Assembly (NCBI GenBank): GCA_017442785.1
Contig: JAFRZB010000042.1
Span: 47,817-111,816 of the forward strand
Direction: 5' to 3'
From: Bacillota bacterium
GTDB taxonomy: Bacteria; Bacillota; Clostridia; Peptostreptococcales; Anaerovoracaceae
Length of the DNA: 64,000 nt
The translations under genes were made by a program, and so were the position numbers. Below the pieces are notes generated by a model. It had not been told where the DNA came from. It did no database searches and saw nothing but the letters and a program-made list of their open reading frames with translations. Position 1 is the stretch's first letter, and each line of letters opens with the position of its first letter. Positions 33,568-43,125 of this stretch are shown piece by piece.

Positions 33568-34806
33568 TTATAATATCTCGTACTTTCCGCCCATGGCCTC
33601 GAAGTCCTTAAGGAAGCTCCTGTAGATCTTCTCCGGGCAGAATTCATTGTTAAGGATTATAGGCTTTGTGAGCTTGGCCGCGGACAGAGCCATGGACATG
33701 AAGATCCAGGGGTCCTTGCGGCAGTCTATCTTTACGTTTTCCTTATATTCCGGGCGGCCCGTGCCTTCTATGTGTATGCCGCTTTTTGTAAGGCTCGCCT
33801 TCTGGCCGAGAGCTTCGCAGATCTCCGTCATCACCTTAAGCCTGTCTGTCTCCTTGGCCTTAAGCTGCGGGACCCCGCTTATGGTGACGGTGGCGCCCTT
33901 TACCGCGGACATGGCCGCGTAGTATGTGGCAAGGCTGGGGCAGGTGGATGCGTCGAAATCCAGCTCCTCGTAGTCCTGGGCTATAAGCGGAAACTCCTTG
34001 GCGACGTCCCTGTAGAGCTGGGGCGAAACCCTGGGAAGCTCCGTTACAGTAAGCCCGCCGCTCTGCTCTCCGCTGGCAGCGCCGGCGGCTACCCAGAGGG
34101 CCGCAAGTCCCCAGTCGTTCTCCGTCGTTATCTCACCCGGGGAATGGTAGTACTGCCTGCCCGGGATGAAGAATCCGTCGTCCCTGCGCTCCACCTCCAC
34201 GCCGAAGTCCGCCATGGAGTTTACGGTAAGGTCCACGAAGGAGCTGTCGATGAGCGGTGAGGAGAGCTTTATTGTGCTGGAGTCCTGAAGCAGTGGAAGC
34301 GCCATCAGAAGCGCGCTTATGAACTGGGAGCCCTCGTCTCCGTCGAAGACGTACTCTCCGGGGCTCAGCCTTCCCTGCATGGAGAAGGGCAGCGAGAACT
34401 TGGTAAAGCGCACGCCCCTTATTGCGAGCTTTCCGGTAAGAGGGAAGAGCTTTCTTCTTGGGAGGGTGCCGCTCGCCCTGCAGCTTGCTCTTATCCCGAG
34501 GGCCGCGCAGAGAGCTATGGCTATCCTTGAGGTCGTTGCGCTCTGTCCGAAATCAAACTCGGCTATCTGTCCCATGACGTTCTTGGGGAAGGGGGTCACC
34601 AGCCAGTCGTCTCCGGACTGCTGCAGCCTGCATCCGAGAGCCCTGAGGCAGTCCAGCGTGGCGTCCACGTCCTCGCAGTCAGGCACGTTGCGCACCAGCG
34701 TGGGCTTTGCGGGTATGCCGGACATGAAAAGCAGCCTCTGCGCGTGCGCGTGAGAGGCCGGAGCCTTAAGTGTTCCGCTGAAATGTGAAGGATAAATTCG
34801 TATCAT
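33568..34806 (-). CDS. aroA: EPSP synthase-like enolpyruvyl transferase (diverged AroA)
   Basis: 412 residues with the EPSP synthase fold and most motifs: DEGSQFISALLMALPLL (canonical SSQFLTALLMA), KETDRL, and the C-terminal KDPWIFMSMALSA. The family normally makes 5-enolpyruvylshikimate-3-phosphate from shikimate-3-phosphate and PEP. Two key places differ: the N-terminal SKSxxxR motif reads SHAHAQR, with His in place of the PEP/S3P-binding Lys, and the LRxRPM segment reads LPRRKLFPL. So it is either a tolerant clostridial AroA or a relative with a changed substrate. A promoter on the minus strand precedes it, and moxR follows with no gap. No other shikimate gene is nearby. Confidence 0.75.
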   Translation of the reverse strand: MIRIYPSHFSGTLKAPASHAHAQRLLFMSGIPAKPTLVRNVPDCEDVDATLDCLRALGCRLQQSGDDWLVTPFPKNVMGQIAEFDFGQSATTSRIAIALCAALGIRASCRASGTLPRRKLFPLTGKLAIRGVRFTKFSLPFSMQGRLSPGEYVFDGDEGSQFISALLMALPLLQDSSTIKLSSPLIDSSFVDLTVNSMADFGVEVERRDDGFFIPGRQYYHSPGEITTENDWGLAALWVAAGAASGEQSGGLTVTELPRVSPQLYRDVAKEFPLIAQDYEELDFDASTCPSLATYYAAMSAVKGATVTISGVPQLKAKETDRLKVMTEICEALGQKASLTKSGIHIEGTGRPEYKENVKIDCRKDPWIFMSMALSAAKLTKPIILNNEFCPEKIYRSFLKDFEAMGGKYEIL

Positions 34807-34823
34807 CGTGTTTCTCCCTGAAG

Positions 34824-34852
34824 ATTATACTATTTTTGCGCAGCAAAGACAA
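34824..34852 (-). promoter_or_regulatory. Promoter of the aroA-moxR-VWA operon
   Basis: On the minus strand, TTGTCT (34852-34847), a 17-bp spacer and a perfect TATAAT (34829-34824). The aroA start follows with GGGAG as the ribosome site. Confidence 0.7.
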
Positions 34853-34875
34853 TCTGCTTTAAAATGTGCTATAAT
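34847..34875 (+). promoter_or_regulatory. Promoter of fbp, sharing its -35 with the divergent promoter
   Basis: A perfect TATAAT at 34870-34875 lies 17 bp after AGACAA (34847-34852), the same hexamer that forms the minus-strand -35. The + strand -35 match is weak (AAGACA, one base earlier, is an alternative). Confidence 0.5.
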
Positions 34876-34903
34876 TAATCAATATAGCGTAAAGGAGGTC
34901 CGT

Positions 34904-36796
34904 ATGCAGATCAGCGACAGCAAGATGGAATACCTAAGGCTTCTGGCAAAGACCTACAGGTCCGAAAACGAGACCGAGGCCGAGATCGTGAACCTCATGA
35001 CTATTCAGCACCTGCCCAAGGGCACGGACTACTTCATGAGCGATATCCACGGAGAGTACGAAGCCTTTGTGCACATACTCCGCAACGCTTCCGGCACCAT
35101 CAAGAGAAGGATAGATGAGATCTTTCCGGACATGGACGAGGCCGAGCGCAGGTCCTTCGCCACCCTGGTCTATTACCCCAGTGAAAAGCTGGAGCTGATG
35201 CTGCCGGAGATAAAGGACAAGAAGGAGTTTTACAGGACGACGCTCAACAGGCTGGTAAAGCTGCTGGAGATCTCCACCTTCAAGTTCACAAGATCTTACG
35301 TAAGAAAGCGCATCCCCGAAAAATACGCCTATACCATAGAGGAGCTGCTCTACGGGACCAGCGGGGAAAGCTCCTACGGAGGCATAGACCACAGGGCTTA
35401 CATCATAGATTCCATAATAGAGGTAGGCTGTGCGGACGACTTCATCAGGGTCATCAGCGGCACCATAGCCAGGGTATCCATATTCCGCATGCACATACTG
35501 GGAGACCTCTACGACAGAGGCCCCGCGGGCGAGAAGATAATAGACACCCTGATGCTCTACGACAATGTGGATATACAGTGGGGAAACCACGACATCCTCT
35601 GGATGGGCGCGGCTGCCGGAAACCGCGCATGCATAGCCAACGTCGTAAGGAACTGCACCAAGTACGACAACATCCACACGCTCGAGGTGGGCTACGGCAT
35701 AAGCCTCAGAAAGCTTGAGACCTTCGCTCTGAGGAAGTATCCCAAGGCTGACAATCCCATGATGATAGCCTCAGCAATGATGCAGTTCAAGCTGGAAGGC
35801 CAGCTTATAAAAAAGCACAGCCACTACGAGATGGAGTCCCTGCTCCTGCTGGATAAGATAGACTACGAGAAGGGCACCATAAACATAGACGGCAAGACCT
35901 ACAAGCTCAACAGCAGGGATTTCCCCACGATAGACCCGGAGGATCCCTACAGGCTCACCGGAGAGGAAGAGGAGCTGATGCAGGATCTTGAGAAGGAGTT
36001 TGCGGAGAGCCGCGTGCTGCAGCAGCACACAAGGTATCTGTTCGACCACGGCAGCTTCTACAAGGTGCTGAACGGCAATCTGCTGTTCCACGGCTGCATA
36101 CCCCTTACACCGGACGGAGAGTTCGACCCGATCAACACCGAGGACGGTCACAAGAAGGGCAGGGAGTGGTTCGACTACGCCGAGAAGCTCGTCCGCACGG
36201 GCTATTTCAGCAAGGGCGGCCGCGACAAGCAGCGCGGGATAGATCTCTTCTGGTATCTGTGGTGCGGTTACAAGAGCCCCATGTTCGGCAAGGAGAAGAT
36301 AACCACTTTCGAGAGGCTCTTCATAGACGACAAGGAGACCCACGTAGAGAAGAAGAATCCGTACTACGAGCTATACGATAACGTGGAAGTGGTAAAGATG
36401 CTTCTCAGGGAGTTCGGCGGCGATCCGGAGCACGGCATAGTGATAAACGGACACGTTCCCGTAAAGAAGGGCAGCAACCCCATACACGCCGGCGGCAGGC
36501 TGATAGTCATAGACGGAGGCTTTGCCAGGGCCTACCAGAAGACCACCGGCATAGCCGGCTACACTCTGGTGCAGAACTCCAACGGCTTCCTGCTCTCCGC
36601 GCACGACGCCTTCACCACCAGGGAGAGGGCCATAGCGGAGGAGCTGGACATAAAGACCATACCCGTCCAGAAGGAACCGGTAAAGAACAGGATAAGGAAC
36701 AAGGATACAGACGCAGGCAGGATCAGGGAGAACGACATTGAGAACCTGAAGCTGCTGCTCGCCGCGTACAAGGCGGGTCTGATAAAACCGGAATAA
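34904..36796 (+). CDS. fbp: Fructose-1,6-bisphosphatase, class III
   Basis: 630 residues, the usual size for the Firmicutes-type class III enzyme (B. subtilis YydE/Fbp type). The metallophosphatase core is clear: MSDIHGEYEAF, LGDLYDRGP and WGNHDILWMGA, then GHVPVKKG and VIDGGFARAYQKTTGIAGYTL near the C-terminus. It hydrolyses fructose-1,6-bisphosphate in gluconeogenesis, using Mn2+. The ATG at 34904 has a textbook AAAGGAGGT; the longer frame from 34808 runs through the promoter. A phosphofructokinase for the reverse step is at 59225. Confidence 0.95.
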   Translation: MQISDSKMEYLRLLAKTYRSENETEAEIVNLMTIQHLPKGTDYFMSDIHGEYEAFVHILRNASGTIKRRIDEIFPDMDEAERRSFATLVYYPSEKLELMLPEIKDKKEFYRTTLNRLVKLLEISTFKFTRSYVRKRIPEKYAYTIEELLYGTSGESSYGGIDHRAYIIDSIIEVGCADDFIRVISGTIARVSIFRMHILGDLYDRGPAGEKIIDTLMLYDNVDIQWGNHDILWMGAAAGNRACIANVVRNCTKYDNIHTLEVGYGISLRKLETFALRKYPKADNPMMIASAMMQFKLEGQLIKKHSHYEMESLLLLDKIDYEKGTINIDGKTYKLNSRDFPTIDPEDPYRLTGEEEELMQDLEKEFAESRVLQQHTRYLFDHGSFYKVLNGNLLFHGCIPLTPDGEFDPINTEDGHKKGREWFDYAEKLVRTGYFSKGGRDKQRGIDLFWYLWCGYKSPMFGKEKITTFERLFIDDKETHVEKKNPYYELYDNVEVVKMLLREFGGDPEHGIVINGHVPVKKGSNPIHAGGRLIVIDGGFARAYQKTTGIAGYTLVQNSNGFLLSAHDAFTTRERAIAEELDIKTIPVQKEPVKNRIRNKDTDAGRIRENDIENLKLLLAAYKAGLIKPE

Positions 36797-36809
36797 GCAG
36801 GATCATCTG

Positions 36810-38417
36810 ATGGCAGAAGACAACAGGTCTAAAAAAACATTCGTAGCCGGCGCGGCTCTTCTGGGGCTGGCCGGGATAGTCGTAAAGGTGCTGGGGGTAT
36901 TTTTCAGGGTGCCTCTGGCCAACATAATAGGCGCGGAAGGCATGGGGATATACGGCGTGGCATACCCCATCTACATTTTGATGCTCACCATTTCTTCCTC
37001 CGGACTTCCTACCGCCATCTCCAGGATGATAGCCGAGAGGCGCTCCGTGGGGCAGTACTACGAGGCATACAGGGTATTCAAGGTATCCTTTAAGGTGATG
37101 CTGGGCCTTGGACTGGCCACGGGCATCATCCTTTTCGTGTTCGCGCCGGTAATAACCGGGATCCAGAAGGAGCCGGAGGCAGTAATGGCCCTCAGGGCTA
37201 CAGCTCCAGCTCTCGTGCTCTGCCCGATAATGAGCTGCTACAGAGGCTTCTTCCAGGGGCAGAAGTCCATGGGACCCACCGCGCTCTCGCAGGTGGTGGA
37301 ACAGGTGTTCAGGGTGGGCATAGGCATAGGGCTTTGCATGGTCCTTTCCAGGATAGGCCTTGCTGAGGGCGCTGCAGGAGCCAGCTTCGGTGCTTCCGCA
37401 GGTGCGCTGTTCGGACTTATAGCGGTTATGTTCCGATTTGTTCAGAACAAGCCCAAGATGCTTAAGGAGATCTCCGAGAGCGGAAGAAAGCCCATACAGC
37501 CCATGCGCGGGATAATACTGGACCTTCTTGCCATAGCCATACCCATAACCATAGGTGCGGCAATAATGCCGATACTCAACGGCATAGACACCATAATTGT
37601 AAAGAACAGGCTGCTCTCTCTGGGCTACAACGACACCGTTGCCCGCACCCTATACGGAGAGCTTTCCGGCCTGGCGTCCCCGATAATAAACGTTCCGCAG
37701 GTCCTTACCCAGGCCATAGCTCTTAGCCTCGTACCCGTCATCTCCGACGCCTTCAGGCGCGACGACATGGATTTCGTAAGAAAGAACAGCGCCCTGGGGC
37801 TGAGGTATTCCGCCCTTGTGGGGCTTCCCTGCTCCCTGGGCATAATAGCACTGGCAAAGCCGATAATGCAGCTGTTCTATCCCACCCAGACCGCCAGCCA
37901 CGACAACGCGGCAGCATGCCTGATAATGTACGCCGTAGGGCTCTTCTTCCTCTCCGGGGTGCACTCGCTTACGGGCGTGCTCCAGGGCATAGGAAAGCAG
38001 GGCATACCGGTTAGGAACCTCTTCATAGGAGCGCTGGTGAAGGTAGTCGTTACCTTCCTTCTTACAGGCATCCCGGCTATCAATGTAAAGGGCGCCGCCA
38101 TAGGCACTACCTGCGCTTACGTGGTGGCCTTCCTGCTGAACCTTGCGGCTGTCGTTAAGTTCACATCCCTGAAGGTGGACCTTAAGCTGATGCTCATAGG
38201 ACCGCTCATCTCCTCCGGCGTGATGTTCGCCGTGGTGTTCGGAGCGTACAGACTGCTCAGGGCGCATTCGGGCAATGCAGTGTCCACTCTGGCGTCCGTC
38301 TGCATAGGCGTACTGGTCTATGTGATAATGATCTTCGTCACCAGGTCGGTAAGGCTCAGCGAGCTCTCATCCATGCCTCTGGTGGGCAAAGTGATAAGAA
38401 AGCTGGGCAGGCGCTGA
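36810..38417 (+). CDS. Polysaccharide/lipid II-type flippase, SpoVB/MurJ-like (MVF family)
   Basis: 535 residues and about 14 membrane helices. The start KTFVAGAALLGLAGIVVKVLGVFFRVPLANIIGAEGMGIYGVAYPIY is the hallmark of the SpoVB/YtgP (PST/MOP superfamily) branch, which translocates lipid-linked peptidoglycan or polysaccharide precursors outward. No enzymatic domain is attached. It follows fbp by 13 bp, so the two may share a transcript. MurJ versus SpoVB or a capsule role cannot be settled. Confidence 0.85.
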   Translation: MAEDNRSKKTFVAGAALLGLAGIVVKVLGVFFRVPLANIIGAEGMGIYGVAYPIYILMLTISSSGLPTAISRMIAERRSVGQYYEAYRVFKVSFKVMLGLGLATGIILFVFAPVITGIQKEPEAVMALRATAPALVLCPIMSCYRGFFQGQKSMGPTALSQVVEQVFRVGIGIGLCMVLSRIGLAEGAAGASFGASAGALFGLIAVMFRFVQNKPKMLKEISESGRKPIQPMRGIILDLLAIAIPITIGAAIMPILNGIDTIIVKNRLLSLGYNDTVARTLYGELSGLASPIINVPQVLTQAIALSLVPVISDAFRRDDMDFVRKNSALGLRYSALVGLPCSLGIIALAKPIMQLFYPTQTASHDNAAACLIMYAVGLFFLSGVHSLTGVLQGIGKQGIPVRNLFIGALVKVVVTFLLTGIPAINVKGAAIGTTCAYVVAFLLNLAAVVKFTSLKVDLKLMLIGPLISSGVMFAVVFGAYRLLRAHSGNAVSTLASVCIGVLVYVIMIFVTRSVRLSELSSMPLVGKVIRKLGRR

Positions 38418-38463
38418 ATGCCAAAAAACTTTGAAATTTAAGCACTTTTTGCACTTTTAAAGG

Positions 38464-38491
38464 TTGACATTGCTGCATAATCGTATAGAAT
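38464..38491 (+). promoter_or_regulatory. Promoter of the HU gene
   Basis: A perfect TTGACA (38464-38469), 16-bp spacer and TAGAAT (38486-38491). The leader of about 55 bases ends in AGGAGG. Confidence 0.65.
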
Positions 38492-38552
38492 TATAAGTAA
38501 GGAACGGCACATAAAAACGGTGCCGGATTATACAAGATACAGGAGGAATAAA

Positions 38553-38831
38553 ATGAATAAATCTGAATTAGTAGCTGCCGTTGCGGCTAAGACCGGTTTC
38601 ACCAAGAAGGATACCGAGATCACCGTTAATGAAGCTCTCAACGCTATAGAGGCTGAACTCAAGAAGGGCGGCAAGGTCCAGCTCATCGGGTTCGGAACAT
38701 TTGAAGTAAAGTCCCGCAAGGCCCGTCAGGGCAGAAACCCGCAGAAGCCGGGCGAAGTGGTAAAGATCCCCGCAAGCAAGGCTCCTGTCTTCAAGGCCGG
38801 CAAGGCTCTTAAGGATACCGTAAACAAGTAA
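38553..38831 (+). CDS. hup: HU-family histone-like DNA-binding protein
   Basis: 92 residues, the standard HU length. MNKSELVAAVAAKTGFTKKDTE, the dimer core ALNAIEAELKKGGKVQLIGFGTFEVKSRKARQGRNPQ with the DNA-intercalating proline in RNPQKPGE, and the Lys-rich C-terminus (FKAGKALKDTVNK) all match. It bends and compacts DNA. AGGAGG lies seven bases before the ATG; an upstream in-frame GTG lacks support. It has its own promoter and a strong terminator, so it is monocistronic. Confidence 0.95.
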   Translation: MNKSELVAAVAAKTGFTKKDTEITVNEALNAIEAELKKGGKVQLIGFGTFEVKSRKARQGRNPQKPGEVVKIPASKAPVFKAGKALKDTVNK

Positions 38832-38846
38832 TAAGCACGTTTACCC

Positions 38847-38874
38847 GGCGGGCATGCAAATGCCCGCCTTTTTT
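38847..38874 (+). terminator. Terminator of the HU gene
   Basis: GGCGGGCAT (38847-38855), loop GCAA, ATGCCCGCC (38860-38868), then six T: a canonical intrinsic terminator. Confidence 0.92.
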
Positions 38875-38936
38875 ATTGTCCGAAACCCTCAGGAGTGATA
38901 TAATATTTAGAATATTGCAGAGGACATGGAGAGATT

Positions 38937-40181
38937 ATGCGTGTAGAATTTACAAAAAAGATGAAAGAGGAGTACACCATAATAGCGCCGGACATATTCC
39001 CGACGCACATGGAGCTCTTTGAGGCTGCCTTCAGGCTCTACGGCTTTAACATGGTAGCGGTGCATTACGACGGCAAGAAGGTCATAGACACAGGCCTTAA
39101 ATACCTGCACAACGACGTCTGCTACCCCGCGATATGCTCCCTCGGCCAGCAGCTCTACGCGCTCTCCTGCGGGGATTTCGATCCCGAAAAGTCCGCCCTC
39201 ATAATGTTCCAGACAGGCGGAGGATGCAGGGCTTCCAACTACATTATGCTTCTCCGTAAGGCCCTTAAGAACATGGGTATGGAGAACGTCCCCGTCATCT
39301 CCGTAAGCTTTACGGGGCTGGAAAAGAACAGCGGTTTTAAGATAACCCCGGCCATGGCTCTTACGGCGCTGCGCTGCCTCATCTACGGGGACATGCTGCT
39401 GCTCCTGAAGAACCAGACTCTTCCATACGAGATAAACAAGGGCGACACCAGGCGCGTCGTGGACAAGTGGGTGAAGGAGATCTCCGCCCAGTTCGCAAGG
39501 AAGGAAGGGCTCACCAGCCGTTCAATGAAGAAGAACCTTGCCGCGATGGCAAAGGATTTCCACGATATCCCCAGGGAAAAGAAGGACCTCATAAAGGTCG
39601 GCATAGTGGGCGAGATATACGTAAAATACGCGGCTCTGGGCAACAACGGCCTGGAGGATTTCCTGCTTTCCCAGGGCTGCGAGTACATGATACCCGGCAC
39701 ACTGGGCTTCTTCCAGTACTGCTTCGCAAACATGGAGAAGGACCACGAGTACTACGGAGGCGGCATTGGAGCTCTGCTTGGCGGCCGCCTTGCAGGAAGG
39801 ATATCCGAGAAGTGGGAGGAGGCCATACTTGAGGCTCTGGAGCCTTATCCGGAGTTCGTGCCTCCAGTAAGCTTCGACAAGGTGAAGGAGCTTGCGGACA
39901 GGGTCATAGACCGCGGCGTAAAGATGGGTGAGGGCTGGCTGCTCCCGGGAGAGACTGCCGAGCTGATAGAGAAGGGCTACAGCAACGTCATCTGCGCCCA
40001 GCCCTTCGGCTGCCTGCCCAACCACATAGTAGGAAAGGGCACCATACACAGGCTGAGGGAGCTCTACCCGAACGCCAACATATTCCCCGTGGACTACGAC
40101 GCGGGCGCGTCAAAGGTCAACCAGGAGAACCGCATAAAGCTGATGCTCGCCATAGCGCGCGAACAGGAGGGCAGACAGTGA
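38937..40181 (+). CDS. 2-hydroxyacyl-CoA dehydratase-like (HgdB/DUF2229-related) iron-sulfur protein
   Basis: 414 residues related to the D-component of 2-hydroxyacyl-CoA dehydratases and to the C-terminal part of large clostridial activases. Candidate cluster cysteines are in NDVCYPAICSLGQQL, QTGGGCRASNY and CAQPFGCLPNHIVGKG. The partner large activase gene overlaps it by 4 bp (GTGA). In this superfamily an ATP-driven activase injects electrons into the dehydratase-like partner's Fe-S cluster. No second dehydratase subunit, CoA-transferase or hydroxyacid dehydrogenase is nearby, so a catabolic dehydratase is not implied; a double-cubane-type reductase or unknown reaction is possible. Confidence 0.7.
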   Translation: MRVEFTKKMKEEYTIIAPDIFPTHMELFEAAFRLYGFNMVAVHYDGKKVIDTGLKYLHNDVCYPAICSLGQQLYALSCGDFDPEKSALIMFQTGGGCRASNYIMLLRKALKNMGMENVPVISVSFTGLEKNSGFKITPAMALTALRCLIYGDMLLLLKNQTLPYEINKGDTRRVVDKWVKEISAQFARKEGLTSRSMKKNLAAMAKDFHDIPREKKDLIKVGIVGEIYVKYAALGNNGLEDFLLSQGCEYMIPGTLGFFQYCFANMEKDHEYYGGGIGALLGGRLAGRISEKWEEAILEALEPYPEFVPPVSFDKVKELADRVIDRGVKMGEGWLLPGETAELIEKGYSNVICAQPFGCLPNHIVGKGTIHRLRELYPNANIFPVDYDAGASKVNQENRIKLMLAIAREQEGRQ

Positions 40182-43111
40182 AAAAGCTAGGCATAGATGT
40201 AGGATCCACTACTCTCAAATGCGCCGTCATGGACGAGAGCGGCGCGCTGATATTCGCCAGATATCTAAGGCACCTCTCCAAGATAGACGAATGCCTTAAG
40301 GACATGCTCGGCCAGGTGCTCTCTGAGTACCCCGGCGAGAGCTTTGAGCTTGCCATATCCGGCTCCGCGGGCATGGGCCTTGCGGAGAGCATGGGGCTTC
40401 CCTTTGTGCAGGAGGTCTACGCGGAGAGAGTAGCCGTAAAGAGGCTTGCTCCGGACACGGACGTGGTTATAGAGCTGGGCGGGGAGGACGCCAAGATACT
40501 CTTCCTTACCGGCGGCTTTGAGATGCGCATGAACGGTACTTGCGCAGGCGGCACGGGAGCCTTCATAGATCAGATGGCTGCCCTGATGCAGGTGCCTACG
40601 GAGGAGATGGACTCTCTTGCGGCAAGGCACGAGAAGCTGTACACCATAGCCAGCCGCTGCGGAGTGTTCGCCAAGTCCGACGTTCAGCCTCTCCTTAACC
40701 AGGGAGCCAGAAAAGAGGACATAGCCGTGAGCATCTTCTACGCGGTGGTCAATCAGACTATAGCCGGTCTTGCGCAGGGCAGAGAGATAAAGGGAAACAT
40801 ACTCTACCTGGGCGGACCGCTCACATACATTCCGCAGCTAAGGGCGGCGTTCGACGACGTCCTGGGCGCAAAGGGCGCGTGCCCTGAGAACTCCCTCTAT
40901 TACGTGGCCATGGGCGCCGCGTGGGCGGGAAGCGCCGAGCCCATAGACGTACCGCAGCTTTTAGACAAGCTCGCGAATCGCGGCAGCGGCAAAGGCTACA
41001 CATCCTGCACGCCCCTGTTTACGAGCGAGGAGGAATACGCGGCTTTCTGCGAAAGGCACAGGAAAGCCTCCGAAGGCATACGCGAGGTCTACGAGCCCGC
41101 GGACGAGATGTACCTCGGCATAGACGCAGGTTCCACCACCGTAAAGCTGGTGCTTGCGGACAGGGAAGGCAACGTGTTCAGGCCTCTTTATACTCCGAAT
41201 AACGGCAACCCTGTGCCCATAGTAAGGAGCTATCTGCAGCAGCTGTACAGCGACTGCCCTGACATAAAGATACTCGGCTCTGCCGTTACAGGCTACGGCG
41301 AGGAGATAATTAGAAACGCCTTCCGCGTGGGCACTGGAGTTGTGGAAACGGTGGCTCATTACACCGCCGCCAAAAAGTTCTGCCCGGACGTGGATTTCAT
41401 CCTGGACATAGGCGGACAGGACATCAAGTGCTTCCAGATAAGGGGAGGCGCGATAGACAGCATATACCTCAACGAGGCCTGCTCTTCCGGCTGCGGATCC
41501 TTCCTGCAGACTTTCGCGGGGGCTCTTGGCTACAGCTCCGCGGAGTTCGCAAGGCTCGGTCTTTACGCAAAGAAGCCTGTGGATCTGGGGTCCCGCTGCA
41601 CGGTGTTCATGAACAGCTCCGTAAAGCAGGCCCAAAAGGACGGCGCCGCGGTGGAAGACATTGCCGCGGGGCTTTCCATAAGTGTTGTAAAGAATGCTCT
41701 CTACAAGGTCATACGCTGCGCAAGCGCCGAGTCTCTTGGAAAGAACATAGTCGTTCAGGGCGGTACCTTCCTGAACGATTCCGTGCTGCGCGCCTTTGAG
41801 CAGGAAATAGGGGCAAACGTCATACGTCCGGCCTTCGCGCCGCTTATGGGCGCCTACGGAGCGGCTCTGTACGCGATGGACCACGGCGCATCAGACGCTA
41901 AAGAGGCGCTGCTCGGACCCAAGGAGCTTTCAGACTTCACACACAAGGTGACTACGGCCACCTGCCATGGCTGCGGCAACAACTGCAGCCTTACGATAAA
42001 CGACTTCGGAGGCGGCAGGCGCTTTATTGCGGGCAACCGCTGCGACAGGCCGGTAAAGGGCGACAACATTAAGGAGCACTACGACCTCTACAAGTACAAG
42101 CAGCAGCTCTTAGGCGAGCTGATGTCGGACATTCAGGATCCGCAGAAGAAGACCATAGGAATACCCATGGGACTCAACAACTACGAGCTCCTGCCGTTCT
42201 GGCATGCCTTCTTTAAGGAGCTGGGCTTTAATGTCATGGTGTCTCCGTTCTCCACAAGAAGGATATACTTAAGCGGCCAGCACACCATACCGTCCGACAC
42301 CGCCTGCTACCCGGCCAAGCTGATGCACGGCCACCTGGAGTATCTGCTGCAGCAGCAGCCGGACGCCATATTCTACCCGAACATGAGCTACAACACGGAG
42401 GAGGGGCTGGGCGTCAACCACTTCAACTGCCCGGTAGTGGCCTATTATCCGCAGCTTCTGAAGCTGAATACGGCGGACTTCAAGGGCATAGCCTTCATAG
42501 ATGATTTCATGAGCCTGGCGGACAAAAAGCAGTTCACCGGACGCATATCCAAAATACTTCCCGGGTACTTCCCGGAGCTTAAGAAGGGGCAGATAAAGGC
42601 CGCGGCGGACAAGGCCTACTCGGCTCTTGCCGGATATTTCGAAAAGGTGCGCGCTAAGGCCGACGAGTTCATGAAGATCGCGGAAGAAAAGGACATGCCG
42701 GTGATAGTCCTTGCCGGAAGGCCATACCATGTGGACCCGGAGATAAACCACGGCATAGACACGCTGATCTGCCGCCTGGGGGCGGTGGTCATAACCGAGG
42801 ACAGTCTCAGCAGCCGCATAGCGCCGTTTGCGGTGGACGTCCGCAACCAGTGGACCTACCACGCGAGGCTCTACGCTGCCGCAAAGTACATAGCGCAGCT
42901 CCCAAAGACCAGCCGTATAAACCTTGTGCAGCTGGTGTCCTTCGGCTGCGGCGTGGATGCCATAACGACAGACGAGGTGCGCTCAATACTTGAGAGCGCC
43001 GGCAAGCTGTACACCCAGATAAAGATAGACGAGATATCCAACATGGGAGCCATAACCATAAGGCTGAGGAGCCTCTTCTCTGCTGCAAAGGACAAGGAAA
43101 AGAGCGCGTAG
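40178..43111 (+). CDS. Two-headed 2-hydroxyacyl-CoA dehydratase activase (BcrAD/BadFG x2 plus DUF2229)
   Basis: 977 residues. Two ASKHA ATPase domains lie in tandem: LGIDVGSTTLKCAVMD at the N-terminus and LGIDAGSTTVKLVL near 310. Each contains the two cysteines that hold the dimer-bridging 4Fe-4S cluster in HgdC: Cys122 and Cys161 in the first, Cys435 (with Cys439) and Cys474 in the second, so one chain can form the pseudo-dimer. From about 590 comes a Cys-rich DUF2229 region (TCHGCGNNCSL). ATP hydrolysis would drive low-potential electrons to the partner encoded upstream. GTG start with AGGAGG. Relatives often continue into a HgdB-like domain; here that part is the separate gene in front. 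Confidence 0.88.
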   Translation: MKKLGIDVGSTTLKCAVMDESGALIFARYLRHLSKIDECLKDMLGQVLSEYPGESFELAISGSAGMGLAESMGLPFVQEVYAERVAVKRLAPDTDVVIELGGEDAKILFLTGGFEMRMNGTCAGGTGAFIDQMAALMQVPTEEMDSLAARHEKLYTIASRCGVFAKSDVQPLLNQGARKEDIAVSIFYAVVNQTIAGLAQGREIKGNILYLGGPLTYIPQLRAAFDDVLGAKGACPENSLYYVAMGAAWAGSAEPIDVPQLLDKLANRGSGKGYTSCTPLFTSEEEYAAFCERHRKASEGIREVYEPADEMYLGIDAGSTTVKLVLADREGNVFRPLYTPNNGNPVPIVRSYLQQLYSDCPDIKILGSAVTGYGEEIIRNAFRVGTGVVETVAHYTAAKKFCPDVDFILDIGGQDIKCFQIRGGAIDSIYLNEACSSGCGSFLQTFAGALGYSSAEFARLGLYAKKPVDLGSRCTVFMNSSVKQAQKDGAAVEDIAAGLSISVVKNALYKVIRCASAESLGKNIVVQGGTFLNDSVLRAFEQEIGANVIRPAFAPLMGAYGAALYAMDHGASDAKEALLGPKELSDFTHKVTTATCHGCGNNCSLTINDFGGGRRFIAGNRCDRPVKGDNIKEHYDLYKYKQQLLGELMSDIQDPQKKTIGIPMGLNNYELLPFWHAFFKELGFNVMVSPFSTRRIYLSGQHTIPSDTACYPAKLMHGHLEYLLQQQPDAIFYPNMSYNTEEGLGVNHFNCPVVAYYPQLLKLNTADFKGIAFIDDFMSLADKKQFTGRISKILPGYFPELKKGQIKAAADKAYSALAGYFEKVRAKADEFMKIAEEKDMPVIVLAGRPYHVDPEINHGIDTLICRLGAVVITEDSLSSRIAPFAVDVRNQWTYHARLYAAAKYIAQLPKTSRINLVQLVSFGCGVDAITTDEVRSILESAGKLYTQIKIDEISNMGAITIRLRSLFSAAKDKEKSA

Positions 43112-43125
43112 GGACCACTTACTTA

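Noticed and set aside
34808-34903. N-terminal extension of fbp by 32 residues
   Set aside because: The extension would run through the -10 and ribosome site; ATG 34904 has an ideal AAAGGAGGT.
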